Of a stretch of DNA of 64,000 nt, positions 39,300 through 47,761 are shown in pieces. Position 1 is the stretch's first letter; each line of letters begins with the position of its first letter. This DNA is from Anaerolineales bacterium (GTDB lineage: Bacteria > Chloroflexota > Anaerolineae > Anaerolineales > UBA11579): positions 2,177,717 through 2,241,716 of the forward strand of contig CP075367.1 in NCBI GenBank assembly GCA_019454165.1. The letters run 5' to 3'. The translations under genes were made by a program, and so were the position numbers. The notes under the pieces were generated by a model. That model was not told the DNA's origin. It did not search any database and saw nothing but the letters and a program-made list of their open reading frames with translations.

Positions 39300-39466
39300 A
39301 GGTAAAACTCCTTTGCGTTATACGTCCGCTTCCGTCATCCCTGCCGGTGACCCACTGTGGGGCACGCACCGCCAAGTCAGGTAAGCGTGTGAGTGTAGTG
39401 CTGCGCCACTGCGGGCTGCGCCCGCCGTGAGCAGCACAAGCGCCCGCGAAAGCGAGCGCAAGAGCA

Positions 39467-39495
39467 AGTATACCAGCCCAGCCCGGCAGAGTCCA
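39467..39495 (-). promoter_or_regulatory. Promoter of rpsB-tsf
   Basis: On the minus strand TGGACT (39495-39490) is followed by 17 bp and TATACT (39472-39467). The transcript would begin near 39460, with a leader of about 160 bases. It includes GCGGGC-TGC-GCCCGC (39411-39425) and a second GC-rich stem near 39440-39460. Confidence 0.65.
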
Positions 39496-39511
39496 GAGCC
39501 GCGCCTTAATA

Positions 39512-39517
39512 TAGAAT
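39512..39517 (+). promoter_or_regulatory. Possible -10 box (TAGAAT) of birA
   Basis: TAGAAT lies 6 bp before the GTG start at 39524, matching the leaderless geometry seen elsewhere. The divergent rpsB promoter is just beside it. Confidence 0.35.
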
Positions 39518-39523
39518 AGCTTA

Positions 39524-40303
39524 GTGAACAAAGCACAGTTTTCCCATGCCGTGGCGGGCCTGCCCCTGGCCCGCGCCGAATTCTACGAGAGCATTGGCTC
39601 CACCAACGACGTGGTGGCCGCCTGGGCCGCCGAGGGCGCAGCTGGCGTGTGCCTGGCCGCCGCCGACGAGCAGACCCAGGGCCGCGGCCGCCAGGGGCGC
39701 AGCTGGCACACCCCGCCCGGCAGCGCCCTGGCCTTCAGCCTGCTGCTGCCGCCGGAGGCCAGCCAGCCCGGGCGCGTATCCGGCCTGGGGGCGCTGGCCG
39801 TGAGCGAAGCGCTGGAAGCGCTTGGCCTGGCGCCCGAGATCAAATGGCCCAACGACGTGCTGGCCGGCGGCCGCAAGCTGTGCGGCGTGCTGCCTGAGGC
39901 CTACTGGGCCGGCAGCCAGCTGCAAGCCACGATCCTGGGAATTGGCATCAATGTTGCAGCCAGTTCAGTGCCCGAGGCCGCCAGCCTCAGCTTCCCGGCC
40001 ACCAGTGTGGAGGAAGCCGCCGGCCACCCGGTGGAGGCCGCCAGCCTGCTGCGCAGCGTGCTGGAGCGCTTGCTGGCCTGGCTGCCGCGCATGCACCAGG
40101 CCGAATTCCTGCAAGCCTGGGAGCAGCGCCTGGCCTACCGCGGCCAGCCGGTGCAGCTGCACAGCGGGTCTGAGCCCGTGGTCGGCGTGCTGGCCGGCCT
40201 GGCCGCCGACGGCAGCCTGCGCCTGGTAGTGGACGGCGCAGAGCATACCTACCCCGCCGGCCAGGTTCAATTGCGGCCCTTGGTTGACAGGCCGGGCAAT
40301 TAA
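39524..40303 (+). CDS. birA: Biotin--[acetyl-CoA-carboxylase] ligase, catalytic domain only
   Basis: The 259-residue enzyme has the biotin-binding QTQGRGRQGRSW (about residues 50-61), KWPNDVLAGGRKLCGVL near 107-123, and GIGINV. A small SH3-like C-terminal domain ends in PAGQVQLRPL. It attaches biotin to carboxylase carrier proteins. The N-terminal HTH domain of regulatory BirA proteins is absent, so it should not repress biotin genes. The start is GTG without a Shine-Dalgarno sequence. Confidence 0.93.
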   Translation: MNKAQFSHAVAGLPLARAEFYESIGSTNDVVAAWAAEGAAGVCLAAADEQTQGRGRQGRSWHTPPGSALAFSLLLPPEASQPGRVSGLGALAVSEALEALGLAPEIKWPNDVLAGGRKLCGVLPEAYWAGSQLQATILGIGINVAASSVPEAASLSFPATSVEEAAGHPVEAASLLRSVLERLLAWLPRMHQAEFLQAWEQRLAYRGQPVQLHSGSEPVVGVLAGLAADGSLRLVVDGAEHTYPAGQVQLRPLVDRPGN

Positions 40304-40311
40304 GCTAGACT
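40284..40311 (+). promoter_or_regulatory. Promoter of the small membrane protein, inside the birA 3' end
   Basis: A perfect TTGACA (40284-40289) is followed by 16 bp and TAGACT (40306-40311). The -35 box overlaps the last codons of birA. The start would be near 40318, just before AGGAGA and the ATG at 40328. Confidence 0.6.
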
Positions 40312-40327
40312 GAAGCACAGGAGACCT

Positions 40328-40546
40328 ATGCTCGACGATTTTTTACGAGACGACGATACCGAAAGTTTCTTGAACGAAATTCAGGAAACGCCCACGCTTG
40401 TCCAGGAGGATGACGACGAAACCGGCTTCCTGGGCATGACGCCCTTGCAGCGCTTCGTCATCTCGGTGATGTTTTTCTTCATGGTCCTCATCATCGGCGC
40501 GTTCTTCCTGCTCATCACCGGCTCGATCGCCATTCCGCTGGGCTAG
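40328..40546 (+). CDS. Small single-helix membrane protein, uncharacterised
   Basis: The 72-residue product has a strongly acidic N-terminal half (MLDDFLRDDDTESFLNEI, then EDDDE). One membrane helix covers about residues 43-66 (VISVMFFFMVLIIGAFFLLI), and it ends in SIAIPLG. AGGAGA precedes the ATG, a promoter lies just upstream and a terminator just downstream, so it is a complete single-gene unit. I do not recognise the family. The topology would leave the acidic part in the cytoplasm. Confidence 0.75.
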   Translation: MLDDFLRDDDTESFLNEIQETPTLVQEDDDETGFLGMTPLQRFVISVMFFFMVLIIGAFFLLITGSIAIPLG

Positions 40547-40561
40547 CGCAGCATATACACA

Positions 40562-40597
40562 AAACAAAAATCCCACCGCACGGTGGGATTTTTGTTT
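40562..40597. terminator. Bidirectional terminator between the small membrane protein gene and dcd
   Basis: AAACAAAAATCCCACCG pairs with CGGTGGGATTTTTGTTT around CA. The A and T flanks suit both convergent genes. A short GCTGAAAGCTGACCGCTAAC stretch after it resembles the TAGCTATCAGCGGTCAGCTG sequence after trxA. Confidence 0.85.
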
Positions 40598-40628
40598 TAG
40601 CTGAAAGCTGACCGCTAACAGTTGAAAG

Positions 40629-41183
40629 CTATAGTTTCGGCAGCACAATGCTTTGTTGCTTCTGGTACTTGCCCTTCTTGTCCGCGTACGAAACCCGGCA
40701 TTCTTCATCCGCCTCAAAGAACAACACCTGGGCAATGCCTTCATTGGCGTAGATCTTGGCCGGCAGCGGGGTGGTGTTGGAGATCTCCAGGGTCACGAAA
40801 CCTTCCCACTCCGGCTCGAACGGCGTGACGTTGACAATGATGCCGCAGCGCGCATACGTGCTCTTGCCCAGGCAGATGGTGAGCACGCTGCGCGGAATGC
40901 GAAAATACTCCACCGTACGCGCCAGAGCGAATGAGTTGGGCGGCACGATGCACACATCGCCCTTGAAATCTACCATCGACTTTTCGTCGAAGTTCTTGGG
41001 GTCCACCACAGCCGAGTGCACGTTGGTGAAGATCTTGAACTCGTCCGCCACGCGAATATCGTAGCCGTACGATGACACGCCGTACGAGATCACGCCCTGG
41101 CGCACCTGGGCGGCCTCGTACGGCTCGATCATTCCGTGCTCACGAGCCATTTTTTCGATCCAGTGGTCAGGCTTCAGTCCCAT
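40629..41183 (-). CDS. dcd: dCTP deaminase
   Basis: The 184-residue protein has the Dcd/dUTPase trimer fold: [48 protein letters not shown] (core KSTYARCGI), and [20 protein letters not shown] with the catalytic Glu. It deaminates dCTP to dUTP for dTTP synthesis. A fused dUTPase activity, as in some archaea, cannot be ruled in or out. It starts 2 bp after the CapA-like gene. Confidence 0.95.
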   Translation of the reverse strand: MGLKPDHWIEKMAREHGMIEPYEAAQVRQGVISYGVSSYGYDIRVADEFKIFTNVHSAVVDPKNFDEKSMVDFKGDVCIVPPNSFALARTVEYFRIPRSVLTICLGKSTYARCGIIVNVTPFEPEWEGFVTLEISNTTPLPAKIYANEGIAQVLFFEADEECRVSYADKKGKYQKQQSIVLPKL

Positions 41184-41185
41184 CT

Positions 41186-42856
41186 CTACTCCTCCACTTC
41201 AATTGGGCGTGGCTGCCAAATGCTGTTGGCGAAAATGATGCCGAGGAACTCGGCCCGCTCTTCGGCGCTCAGCCAGCGCGGCTTGGCATAGTCTACGAAC
41301 ACGAACGGCAGCAGCTCGGCGCTGATGTACTGATTATCGTATATCACGTGGCGCACCATCATGCCGTGGGATGTGTCATAGCCAAAGATGATCTGGTCAA
41401 AGAACATATTGCCCAGCCCATACGTAATGAACGAATCCGGGGCGTAAAATTCCACGCCGTGCGGCTGGTGCGCCTGGCTGCCGCTGACGATGCTGGCGCC
41501 AGCCGCCGCCACCCGCTGAAAGTCGCGCACCAGCGTATCGGATGGCTTGTACTGGTAGACCTCATTATGCTGGAAGGTGGCGATGACGATGTAGCCTTCA
41601 TCCACCAGCTCGCGGATCGTGCGCTCCATGTAATCGTAGTCACAGGCCCAGGTACCCGGGTAGCTCTCCGTGGCCGAGGCATAGCCGCCGCCCTTGCCGT
41701 TGCAGCCAATGAAGGCGATGCGGTTGCCCTTGTCTTCCAGGCGCAGCGGCTGCATGGCCTCGTGTATATCCTCGCCGCCGCCGTAATACGGCCAGCCGCG
41801 CTGGCGGTACTGCTCCAGCGTGTATTCCATGGCCGCCCGCGTCCAATCGTTGAAATGGTCGCCGGTCAGCTCGACCACATCCGTGCCGAGCTCCTCCAGC
41901 AGTTCAATGTACGCCGCATCACTGCAGAACACTAGCGTGCGCTGGCTGGGGTCCGGCCGCGGGCAGTTCTCGGCGAACGGCACTTCGTTGCTGATATGAG
42001 CGATGTCGGCCTCACGCATCACTTCGCCCACATCCTCGGCGGGGTACGTGATGCCCTTGCGCTCCATCTCCCAGGCGGTGGCGCGCACCAGGGCGGTCAC
42101 GCCGGTCAGCAGCACTGTGGTGAGCTTGTCGGCCTCGCGGTTGCCCGCCGGCGCGCTCACCAGCTCGGCCCCGCCGCTTATCGTGATGGGCAGGCTGAGC
42201 GCGTAGCTGGCCGCCTCAAAGCCCTTCCAGATCGGCGCCTGGCCGTCCACGGCCAGCACCTTCCAGCGCGGCGCCAGCGCCTCAAACGGCACCAGCGCCC
42301 ACCTGGGCTGCTGCGCCCAGGCCGCCTCGAGCAGATCCTCGGCCGGCAGCACCTGCACCGCCCCCGCCGCCGGTTCGCCCCAGGCCGCGCTGAAAGCGGC
42401 GCGCGTGCTCTCGCTCAGCAGCAGCGGCACGCTGGCGAACGGCCCAGCGCTGCGCCCGGCCCAGGCCGCCTTCAAGTCCGCCGAGGAGACCTCCTCGGCG
42501 ATCGTCGGATACGGTGCGACCAGCGCGTAGACCCACTGCGCCAGCACTTCCCCCTCGCCGCCAATCGCAATGCTGTGCTGGGCAGCCGCCGCGTCTTCGC
42601 TAACTTGCGCGCCCTCGGGCAGGCTCAGTTCGGCCACGAAGGCTTCGGGCAGCCCGGGCGCCAAATACCACAGCGGCTCCGGCTCGGCGGTCTCATCCGG
42701 CGAATAGTCCGGCTGGAAGGGGGTAAGTGTGCTTGCCCCTGGGCTGCCTTCCGGCAGTCCAGGCTCCGCGGCTGGCAGGTTGCAGCCCGCCAGCAGCATG
42801 CTGGCGGCCAGCGCCAGCAGCAGGCCGCGTTGCAGATACGTGAGTGTGATGCGCAT
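41186..42856 (-). CDS. CapA-like lipoprotein (PGA_cap fold) with extra N-terminal domain
   Basis: The 556-residue product has a lipoprotein signal ending in LLAGC (C25). Residues from about 300 on match CapA/PgsA-type PGA_cap phosphoesterase-like domains: [68 protein letters not shown] and [12 protein letters not shown]. Family members take part in poly-gamma-glutamate capsule export, but many are of unknown role. Residues about 50-270 are a separate domain resembling phosphate-binding-type solute-binding lobes (weak inference). I chose ATG 42856 because the signal peptide begins there. Confidence 0.8.
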   Translation of the reverse strand: MRITLTYLQRGLLLALAASMLLAGCNLPAAEPGLPEGSPGASTLTPFQPDYSPDETAEPEPLWYLAPGLPEAFVAELSLPEGAQVSEDAAAAQHSIAIGGEGEVLAQWVYALVAPYPTIAEEVSSADLKAAWAGRSAGPFASVPLLLSESTRAAFSAAWGEPAAGAVQVLPAEDLLEAAWAQQPRWALVPFEALAPRWKVLAVDGQAPIWKGFEAASYALSLPITISGGAELVSAPAGNREADKLTTVLLTGVTALVRATAWEMERKGITYPAEDVGEVMREADIAHISNEVPFAENCPRPDPSQRTLVFCSDAAYIELLEELGTDVVELTGDHFNDWTRAAMEYTLEQYRQRGWPYYGGGEDIHEAMQPLRLEDKGNRIAFIGCNGKGGGYASATESYPGTWACDYDYMERTIRELVDEGYIVIATFQHNEVYQYKPSDTLVRDFQRVAAAGASIVSGSQAHQPHGVEFYAPDSFITYGLGNMFFDQIIFGYDTSHGMMVRHVIYDNQYISAELLPFVFVDYAKPRWLSAEERAEFLGIIFANSIWQPRPIEVEE

Positions 42857-42881
42857 GGATGCAGGCTCCGATCGTGTACTG

Positions 42882-44393
42882 CTAAAAACCGCCGCGGGCC
42901 GCGATGTGTTGCGCAACCTGGGCTTCATAGTCCGCCGCCTGGGCTTCCAGGCCGCGCAGCTCGTCCAAATAGGCGGCCGCCTGCGCATTGCCCGGCAGCG
43001 AGCTAGCATTAATGCGCACGTTCAGCGCCGCGCCCTGCAGGCTGGCCCTGGCCAGCGCCGCGGCCGTGCCGGCGTCGCTTATGGCGTTGGTGTTGCCCAA
43101 CCCGGCGGCTTGCACCGCAAGCTGCAGGGTGCGCAGGGCCATGCCCGCTACGCTCAGCGGCAGGCGCGTCGCTTCCAGCGTAGCCGCCTCGATAGCGCGG
43201 CTGCGCTCGGCGGCCTTGTCCTCCGGCTCCTTGGGCAGCTTCATCGCCGCCATCACGGCATGAAAAGCACCGGCGTCCTGCTCCACCGCCACCGTGAACT
43301 TCTTGCGCAGGCGTTCCGCCTCCACGACCAGCTCGTTCATCTCGCCCTGCACGTCGGCATACTTCTTCTTGCCCAGCGTGAGCCGCGCCACCATGGCCAC
43401 CAGCGCCGCCGCCAGAGCGCCGGCGTGCGCAGCCGCCGAGCCGCCGCCTGGCGCCGGCTCCGCCGAGGCGACTGCATCCAGAAACGAACTCTCAGCCGGT
43501 TTGGCAGTGCTCTGGATGCGCCGCTCGAGGATCTGCTGGCGGTCAAAGTCGTGCAGGTGCAGGTACCAGGCCGCCGCATCGTCCAGCGCCTCTTGCGGGA
43601 TCAGGCCCACCAGCTCACTGCGCTCGATCTGCGCGCCGTAACGGGCGGCCTCACTGCGGATCATTTCCATCACCCGCGCCAAGGAGGTCTTGCGGAAGTT
43701 GGTCAGGTTCATCGAGACCTGCGCCTTGCCATCCACCAGGAAGCCGGCGCCCTTCACAAAGCGCAGCCCGCCGGAGGAATGGCGCACCGCCTTGCCAACC
43801 TCCTGCGCTACGCGCACATCGCCGGTGTTCAAATACACGTTGTAGGCGATCAGCGGCGCCCGTGCCCCGATGGCGGTGGCGCCGGCGCGGCCCAGGGCCG
43901 CCGGCCCATAGTCCGGCTTGCGCGACTTCTTGGTCTTGATCGCTTCACGGATGCCTTCGTACTGGCCGCGGCGCACATCTTCGAGATTGCGGCGGCTCTC
44001 TTTGCTGGCGGCGTCTTCATATAAATACACGGGGATGCCCAGCTCACCGACCCGTTTGCCCAGTCGGTTGGCGATCTGCACGCAGTCTTCCATGCTGGCC
44101 CCAGCGATGGGGATGAACGGCACCACATCCGTTGCGCCCATACGCGGGTGCTCACCGGAATGCTGGTCCATATCGATCAGTTCAGCCGCCTTGGCGATGC
44201 CCAGGTAGGCCGCCTCTTCCACCTGGGCAGCATTGCCGACAAAGGTGATGACGCTGCGGTTGTGGTCAGCATCTGAGCTTTGGTCGAGCAGGGTGATGCC
44301 ATCTACGGAGCGGATGGCGGCTACGATCTGTTCGATGACCTCAGGCCGGCGGCCTTCGGAGAAATTGGGGACGCATTCAATGATCTGGGTCAT
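42882..44393 (-). CDS. ftcD: Bifunctional formiminotransferase-cyclodeaminase
   Basis: The 503-residue protein joins two enzymes. Residues 1 to about 300 are glutamate formiminotransferase: IECVPNFSEGRRPEVI, HNRSVITFVG, and HSGEHPRMGATD with the catalytic H82. From about 305 on is formimidoyl-THF cyclodeaminase: SAEPAPGGGSAAAHAGAL and GNTNAISDAGTAAALARAS. It moves the formimino group of N-formimino-glutamate to folate and releases ammonia, giving methenyl-THF. No other histidine-degradation gene is nearby. GAGG lies 5 bp before the ATG, with TATGAT at about 44412-44417 as a possible -10 box. Confidence 0.95.
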   Translation of the reverse strand: MTQIIECVPNFSEGRRPEVIEQIVAAIRSVDGITLLDQSSDADHNRSVITFVGNAAQVEEAAYLGIAKAAELIDMDQHSGEHPRMGATDVVPFIPIAGASMEDCVQIANRLGKRVGELGIPVYLYEDAASKESRRNLEDVRRGQYEGIREAIKTKKSRKPDYGPAALGRAGATAIGARAPLIAYNVYLNTGDVRVAQEVGKAVRHSSGGLRFVKGAGFLVDGKAQVSMNLTNFRKTSLARVMEMIRSEAARYGAQIERSELVGLIPQEALDDAAAWYLHLHDFDRQQILERRIQSTAKPAESSFLDAVASAEPAPGGGSAAAHAGALAAALVAMVARLTLGKKKYADVQGEMNELVVEAERLRKKFTVAVEQDAGAFHAVMAAMKLPKEPEDKAAERSRAIEAATLEATRLPLSVAGMALRTLQLAVQAAGLGNTNAISDAGTAAALARASLQGAALNVRINASSLPGNAQAAAYLDELRGLEAQAADYEAQVAQHIAARGGF

Positions 44394-44430
44394 AGCACCT
44401 CAGGCCAGAATCATACTACCCCCTAAATCC

Positions 44431-44532
44431 CTGTGTCATTCTGAGTGGATGCTAGCCTTTTTCCGTGTCATCCTGAGCGGGTACAAACGGCACTACCAGC
44501 GCACGAACCCACACCAGCGAAGGATCTTTATT
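44431..44532. repeat. TGTCATTCTGAG / CGAAGGATCTTT dispersed repeat
   Basis: The gap between thrB and ftcD holds GTGTCATTCTGAGTGG, then GTGTCATCCTGAGCGGG about 35 bp later, and ends in GCGAAGGATCTTTA. A related CCTCAGGATGACAC-like end occurs at 63978-63990. Nothing codes here. Confidence 0.6.
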
Positions 44533-44583
44533 GGCATCTCTCCCCTGCAGCGCACATTTATAAGTCACGCCAAAGCGGTGCCC

Positions 44584-45477
44584 CTACGCCACCTCAGCCC
44601 CCTGCGCACTGCTGCGCAGCACAAGCTGGCGTACCGCCAACTTGTGCCCCTCAAAAGCAGCCCGCATGGCCGCCAACACCGCCTGCTCACGCCCCGGCAC
44701 CACGAACGCGATCAAACCCGGCCCCGCCCCCGAGAGACCGGCCGCCGCGCCCGCTTGGCGGGCAGCCCCAAGCGCCTCGGCCGCCCCGGGCAGCAGCGGC
44801 AGGCGGTACGGCTGGTGCAGGCGATCCTGCATCGCCTCGGCCAGCGCGGCCAGGTCGCCGCTGCCCAGCGCCTCGCGCACGGCCAGGGTCTGCCCGATAT
44901 TGAACACCGCATCCGCCAGGCTCACCTTCTTGGGCAGCGCGGCGCGGGCCGCCCGCGTGCTCAGGCGCACCTCGGGCAATACATACACCGCCTGCCACGC
45001 CGCGCACGCCAACGGCTGCGCAGTCGTGCGCCACTCGCTGTGCTTGACCAGCACCAGGCCGCCATACAAAGCCGCCGCCAGGTTATCCGCATGGCCTTCC
45101 AGCTCGGCGCCCAGGCGCAGCACCAACTCCGGCTTGAGCGGGTTGCCCAGCAAAGCATTGGCGCCCAGCAGCCCCGCCAGGCTGGCGGCCGCGCTGGAGC
45201 CGAGCCCCGAGCCCAGCGGAATATTGTTGTGGCAGCGGATGCGGATGTTCTGCGGCGGCGGCTCGCTCACTTCTTCATAGACACGCCGCACAGCCCGATA
45301 TACAAGATTGCGCTCGTGGCGCGGCAGGCGCTCGGCGCCCTCCCCGCTCACGGCGATCTGCAAGCCCTCGCCGCCCAATTCGAACTCGGCCTCGTTCCAC
45401 AGATCCAGCGCCAGCGCCAGGCAATCGAAGGCCGGGCCGATGTTGGCCGTGCTGGCCGGGACGCGCACCCGCACCAT
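44584..45477 (-). CDS. thrB: Homoserine kinase
   Basis: The 297-residue GHMP kinase has VRVRVPASTANIGPAFDCLAL (core PASTANIGPAFD), the ATP-binding NIPLGSGLGSSAAA, and the C-terminal GLSGAGPGLIAFV. It makes O-phosphohomoserine, the substrate of ThrC. Its ATG overlaps the thrC TAA by one base, so the two steps of threonine synthesis are coupled. Confidence 0.95.
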   Translation of the reverse strand: MVRVRVPASTANIGPAFDCLALALDLWNEAEFELGGEGLQIAVSGEGAERLPRHERNLVYRAVRRVYEEVSEPPPQNIRIRCHNNIPLGSGLGSSAAASLAGLLGANALLGNPLKPELVLRLGAELEGHADNLAAALYGGLVLVKHSEWRTTAQPLACAAWQAVYVLPEVRLSTRAARAALPKKVSLADAVFNIGQTLAVREALGSGDLAALAEAMQDRLHQPYRLPLLPGAAEALGAARQAGAAAGLSGAGPGLIAFVVPGREQAVLAAMRAAFEGHKLAVRQLVLRSSAQGAEVA

Positions 45478-46526
45478 TACTCGGCCTCCAGCTCGCGCAC
45501 CAGGTCCGCCAGGTTGGCGGCCACCTGGCGCGGCGCTTCACTGTGCCGCGCCACGATCTCGGCATCCTTCAGCCCGTGGCCGGTGCACACCGCCACCACT
45601 GTCTTGCCGCCCAGGTCCAGCCGCCCGGCCGCCACTTCGGCGGCCAAACCGGCCAACCCCGCGGCGGAAGCCGGCTCGACCCAAATGCCCTCGGCCGCCA
45701 ACTGGCGCTGCATCGCCAAAATGGCTTCGTCGCTGGCGGCCACGATCCGCCCGCCCGACTCGTGCGCTGCGGCCAGCGCCTGCTCGCCGCGGGCCGGCTT
45801 GCCGATGCGGATGGCGGTCGCCACCGTGTCGGGCTGTTCGACAGCGTGGCCCAGCACCAGTGGGGCCGCGCCGGCGGCCTGCACACCCAGCAGGGCCGGC
45901 AGACCGCTGTTGTGCAGCGCGTGATATTGCTGGAAGCCTATCCAGTACGAGGTGATGTTGCCGGCGTTACCCACCGGCAAACACAGCCAGTCCGGGGCGC
46001 CCCCCAATGTTTCGATGACCTCGAACGCGGCGGTCTTCTGCCCCTGCAAACGGTGTGGGTTCAACGAATTCACTAGCGCCACTGGCGTGCGCTGGCTGGC
46101 CTCGACGACCAGACTCAGCGCATCGTCGAACGAGCCTTCGATCTGCAGCACCCGTGCGCCATAGGCCAGTGCGCCGGCTAGCTTGCCGGCCGCCACCTTG
46201 CCCTGCGGGATCAGCACATACGCGCCCATACCTGCCCGCGCCGCATAAGCGGCCGCGCTGGCGGCGGTGTTGCCGGTGGATGCGCAGATGACGGCCTGCA
46301 CGCCGCGGCCGGCCGCCTCACCCACCGCGGCGGTCATGCCGCGGTCTTTGAACGAGCCCGTCGGGTTGAGCCCCTCATACTTCACATACAGTTCGAAGCC
46401 GCCGCCCAGCTGCTGCGCCAGGCGCGGTACGGGTATCAGCGGGGTGTTACCTTCGTGCAGGCTGATGCTGCGGGTATGCGCCGGCAGGTCGATCAGGGCA
46501 CGGTAGCGTTCCAGCAGCGCCGTCAT
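45477..46526 (-). CDS. thrC: Threonine synthase
   Basis: The 349-residue PLP enzyme has LHEGNTPLIPVPRL, NPTGSFKDRGM with the PLP-binding K60, ASTGNTAASAAAYAARAG, and GNAGNITSYW. It converts O-phosphohomoserine to threonine. Length fits the short class of threonine synthases. Its ATG overlaps the TGA of the upstream ComEA-like gene by 4 bp. Order: comEA-like, thrC, thrB. Confidence 0.95.
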   Translation of the reverse strand: MTALLERYRALIDLPAHTRSISLHEGNTPLIPVPRLAQQLGGGFELYVKYEGLNPTGSFKDRGMTAAVGEAAGRGVQAVICASTGNTAASAAAYAARAGMGAYVLIPQGKVAAGKLAGALAYGARVLQIEGSFDDALSLVVEASQRTPVALVNSLNPHRLQGQKTAAFEVIETLGGAPDWLCLPVGNAGNITSYWIGFQQYHALHNSGLPALLGVQAAGAAPLVLGHAVEQPDTVATAIRIGKPARGEQALAAAHESGGRIVAASDEAILAMQRQLAAEGIWVEPASAAGLAGLAAEVAAGRLDLGGKTVVAVCTGHGLKDAEIVARHSEAPRQVAANLADLVRELEAE

Positions 46527-46933
46527 TCGTCCTCTATGAAAATAAAGCCTTGCAAGCCTTCAAAGGTCTTGGGGCCAATGCCGGGCACATTCATCAGTTC
46601 ATCCAGTGTGCTAAATGCGCCGTTGCGCTCGCGGTACGCCAGGATCGCCTGGGCCGTGCTCGGCCCAATGCCGGGCAGCAGCTCAAGATCCTGCAGCGTA
46701 GCCGTATTGATATTGACCTGCAGCGGCCCGGCCGTCGGCAGCGGCGTGCGCGTCGCCGAAGTGACAGGCACTAGCACCAGACTGGCTTCGTTGGCAGGCA
46801 ACAAGGCCACCGCTGCGCCGCGCGGCGGCGTGGACAGGAACCAGATCAGGCCGCCCGCTCCCAAACCCAACAAGAGGCCATACAGCACCCACCAACCCGG
46901 CGAGATCAGGCGCGCTTTGTTCGGCTTGGTCAT
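46523..46933 (-). CDS. Membrane-anchored ComEA-like helix-hairpin-helix protein
   Basis: The 136-residue protein has one N-terminal membrane helix (about residues 13-32) and a linker. A ComEA-type HhH domain follows: VNINTATLQDLELLPGIGPS (core NINTATLQDLELLPGIG), AQAILAYRERNGAFSTLDEL and VPGIGPKTFEGL. ComEA relatives bind DNA outside the membrane during transformation. No ComEC or pilus gene is in the window. TATAAT ends 6 bp before the ATG, so it is probably leaderless. Its stop overlaps thrC, which would place threonine genes under its promoter. Confidence 0.85.
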   Translation of the reverse strand: MTKPNKARLISPGWWVLYGLLLGLGAGGLIWFLSTPPRGAAVALLPANEASLVLVPVTSATRTPLPTAGPLQVNINTATLQDLELLPGIGPSTAQAILAYRERNGAFSTLDELMNVPGIGPKTFEGLQGFIFIEDE

Positions 46934-46939
46934 GGCGGC

Positions 46940-46945
46940 ATTATA
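46940..46945 (-). promoter_or_regulatory. -10 box (TATAAT) of the ComEA-like gene
   Basis: A perfect TATAAT on the minus strand is followed by GCCGCC and the ATG at 46933. The predicted transcription start falls on or next to the ATG. Confidence 0.55.
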
Positions 46946-46966
46946 AGAGTGAAGGGCCGGCCAGCG

Positions 46967-46972
46967 TATAAT
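46967..46972 (+). promoter_or_regulatory. -10 box (TATAAT) of the DUF554 gene
   Basis: A perfect TATAAT is followed by GCCCCGC and an ATG at 46980. The predicted transcription start falls on this ATG, which argues against the ATG at 46971 that overlaps the box. It is back to back with the ComEA-like promoter. Confidence 0.55.
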
Positions 46973-46979
46973 GCCCCGC

Positions 46980-47696
46980 ATGCTCGGAACGATCATCAAT
47001 ATCATCACCGTGCTGGTGGGCGGCACGCTCGGCTTGTTCTTTGGGGCGCGCTTCCCGGAGCGCATGAGCCAGACCATCGTCGCCGGGCTGGGCTTGTTCA
47101 CGCTGGCCATCGGGGCGCGCCTCTCCCTCGACAGCGAGAATGTCATTCTGGTGCTGTTCAGCCTACTGGTCGGCGGGGTGCTGGGCGAACTAATGAACAT
47201 CGAAGACCGCCTGGAGCAGTTTGGCGCCTGGCTGCAAAAGCGCTTTGCCGCCAAGGCCGAGGGCGGCAGCGCCCTGTTCGTGCGCGGCTTCCTGACCGCC
47301 TCACTGGTCTTTTGCATCGGCCCCATGGCCATCCTCGGCTCCATTCAAGACGGCTTGTCCGGCAATTACGAGTTGCTGGCCATCAAAGCCGTGCTGGATG
47401 GTTTCGCCAGCATCGTGTTCGCTTCCACCCTCGGTATTGGGGTACTGTTCTCTGCTCTGGTGGTTTTGCTTTACCAAGGCGGCATCAGCTTGTTGGCCCA
47501 GCAGGCCCAAACCTTGCTTTCGGACGCCATGATCACTGAAATGAGCGCCGTCGGCGGCATCCTGCTATTGGGCGTTGCCGTCAGCAGCCTGCTCGAGATC
47601 AAAAAGATCCGTGTGGGCAATTTCCTGCCCGCCCTGGCCATCGCCCCGCTCATCGTAGCCGTGATGAATGCCCTGGGCTTGAGCCTGGCTCCCTGA
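46980..47696 (+). CDS. DUF554 family membrane protein
   Basis: The 238-residue protein has about seven membrane helices and matches DUF554 (YdfK/YqgA). It has LGTIINIITVLVGGTLGLFFG (core NIITVLVGGTLG) at the N-terminus, GLGLFTLAIGARLSLDSEN, and FCIGPMAILGSIQDGLSG. It ends with EIKKIRVGNFLPALAIAPL. The family is widespread, but its function is not established. I chose ATG 46980 because the ATG three codons upstream lies inside the -10 box. A terminator follows the stop codon. Confidence 0.9.
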   Translation: MLGTIINIITVLVGGTLGLFFGARFPERMSQTIVAGLGLFTLAIGARLSLDSENVILVLFSLLVGGVLGELMNIEDRLEQFGAWLQKRFAAKAEGGSALFVRGFLTASLVFCIGPMAILGSIQDGLSGNYELLAIKAVLDGFASIVFASTLGIGVLFSALVVLLYQGGISLLAQQAQTLLSDAMITEMSAVGGILLLGVAVSSLLEIKKIRVGNFLPALAIAPLIVAVMNALGLSLAP

Positions 47697-47712
47697 ACAG
47701 CAATCGACAAAC

Positions 47713-47743
47713 AAAAAGAGCGCCCCGATGGGGCGCTCTTTTT
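47713..47743. terminator. Bidirectional terminator after the DUF554 gene
   Basis: AAAAAGAGCGCCCC pairs with GGGGCGCTCTTTTT around GAT. It lies between convergent genes and can end both transcripts. Confidence 0.88.
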
Positions 47744-47761
47744 ATATTCAGGATCGCTGGT

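Noticed and set aside
42857..43009. Upstream extension of the CapA-like frame
   Set aside because: It overlaps ftcD and puts Arg-rich residues ahead of a clear signal peptide that starts at 42856.
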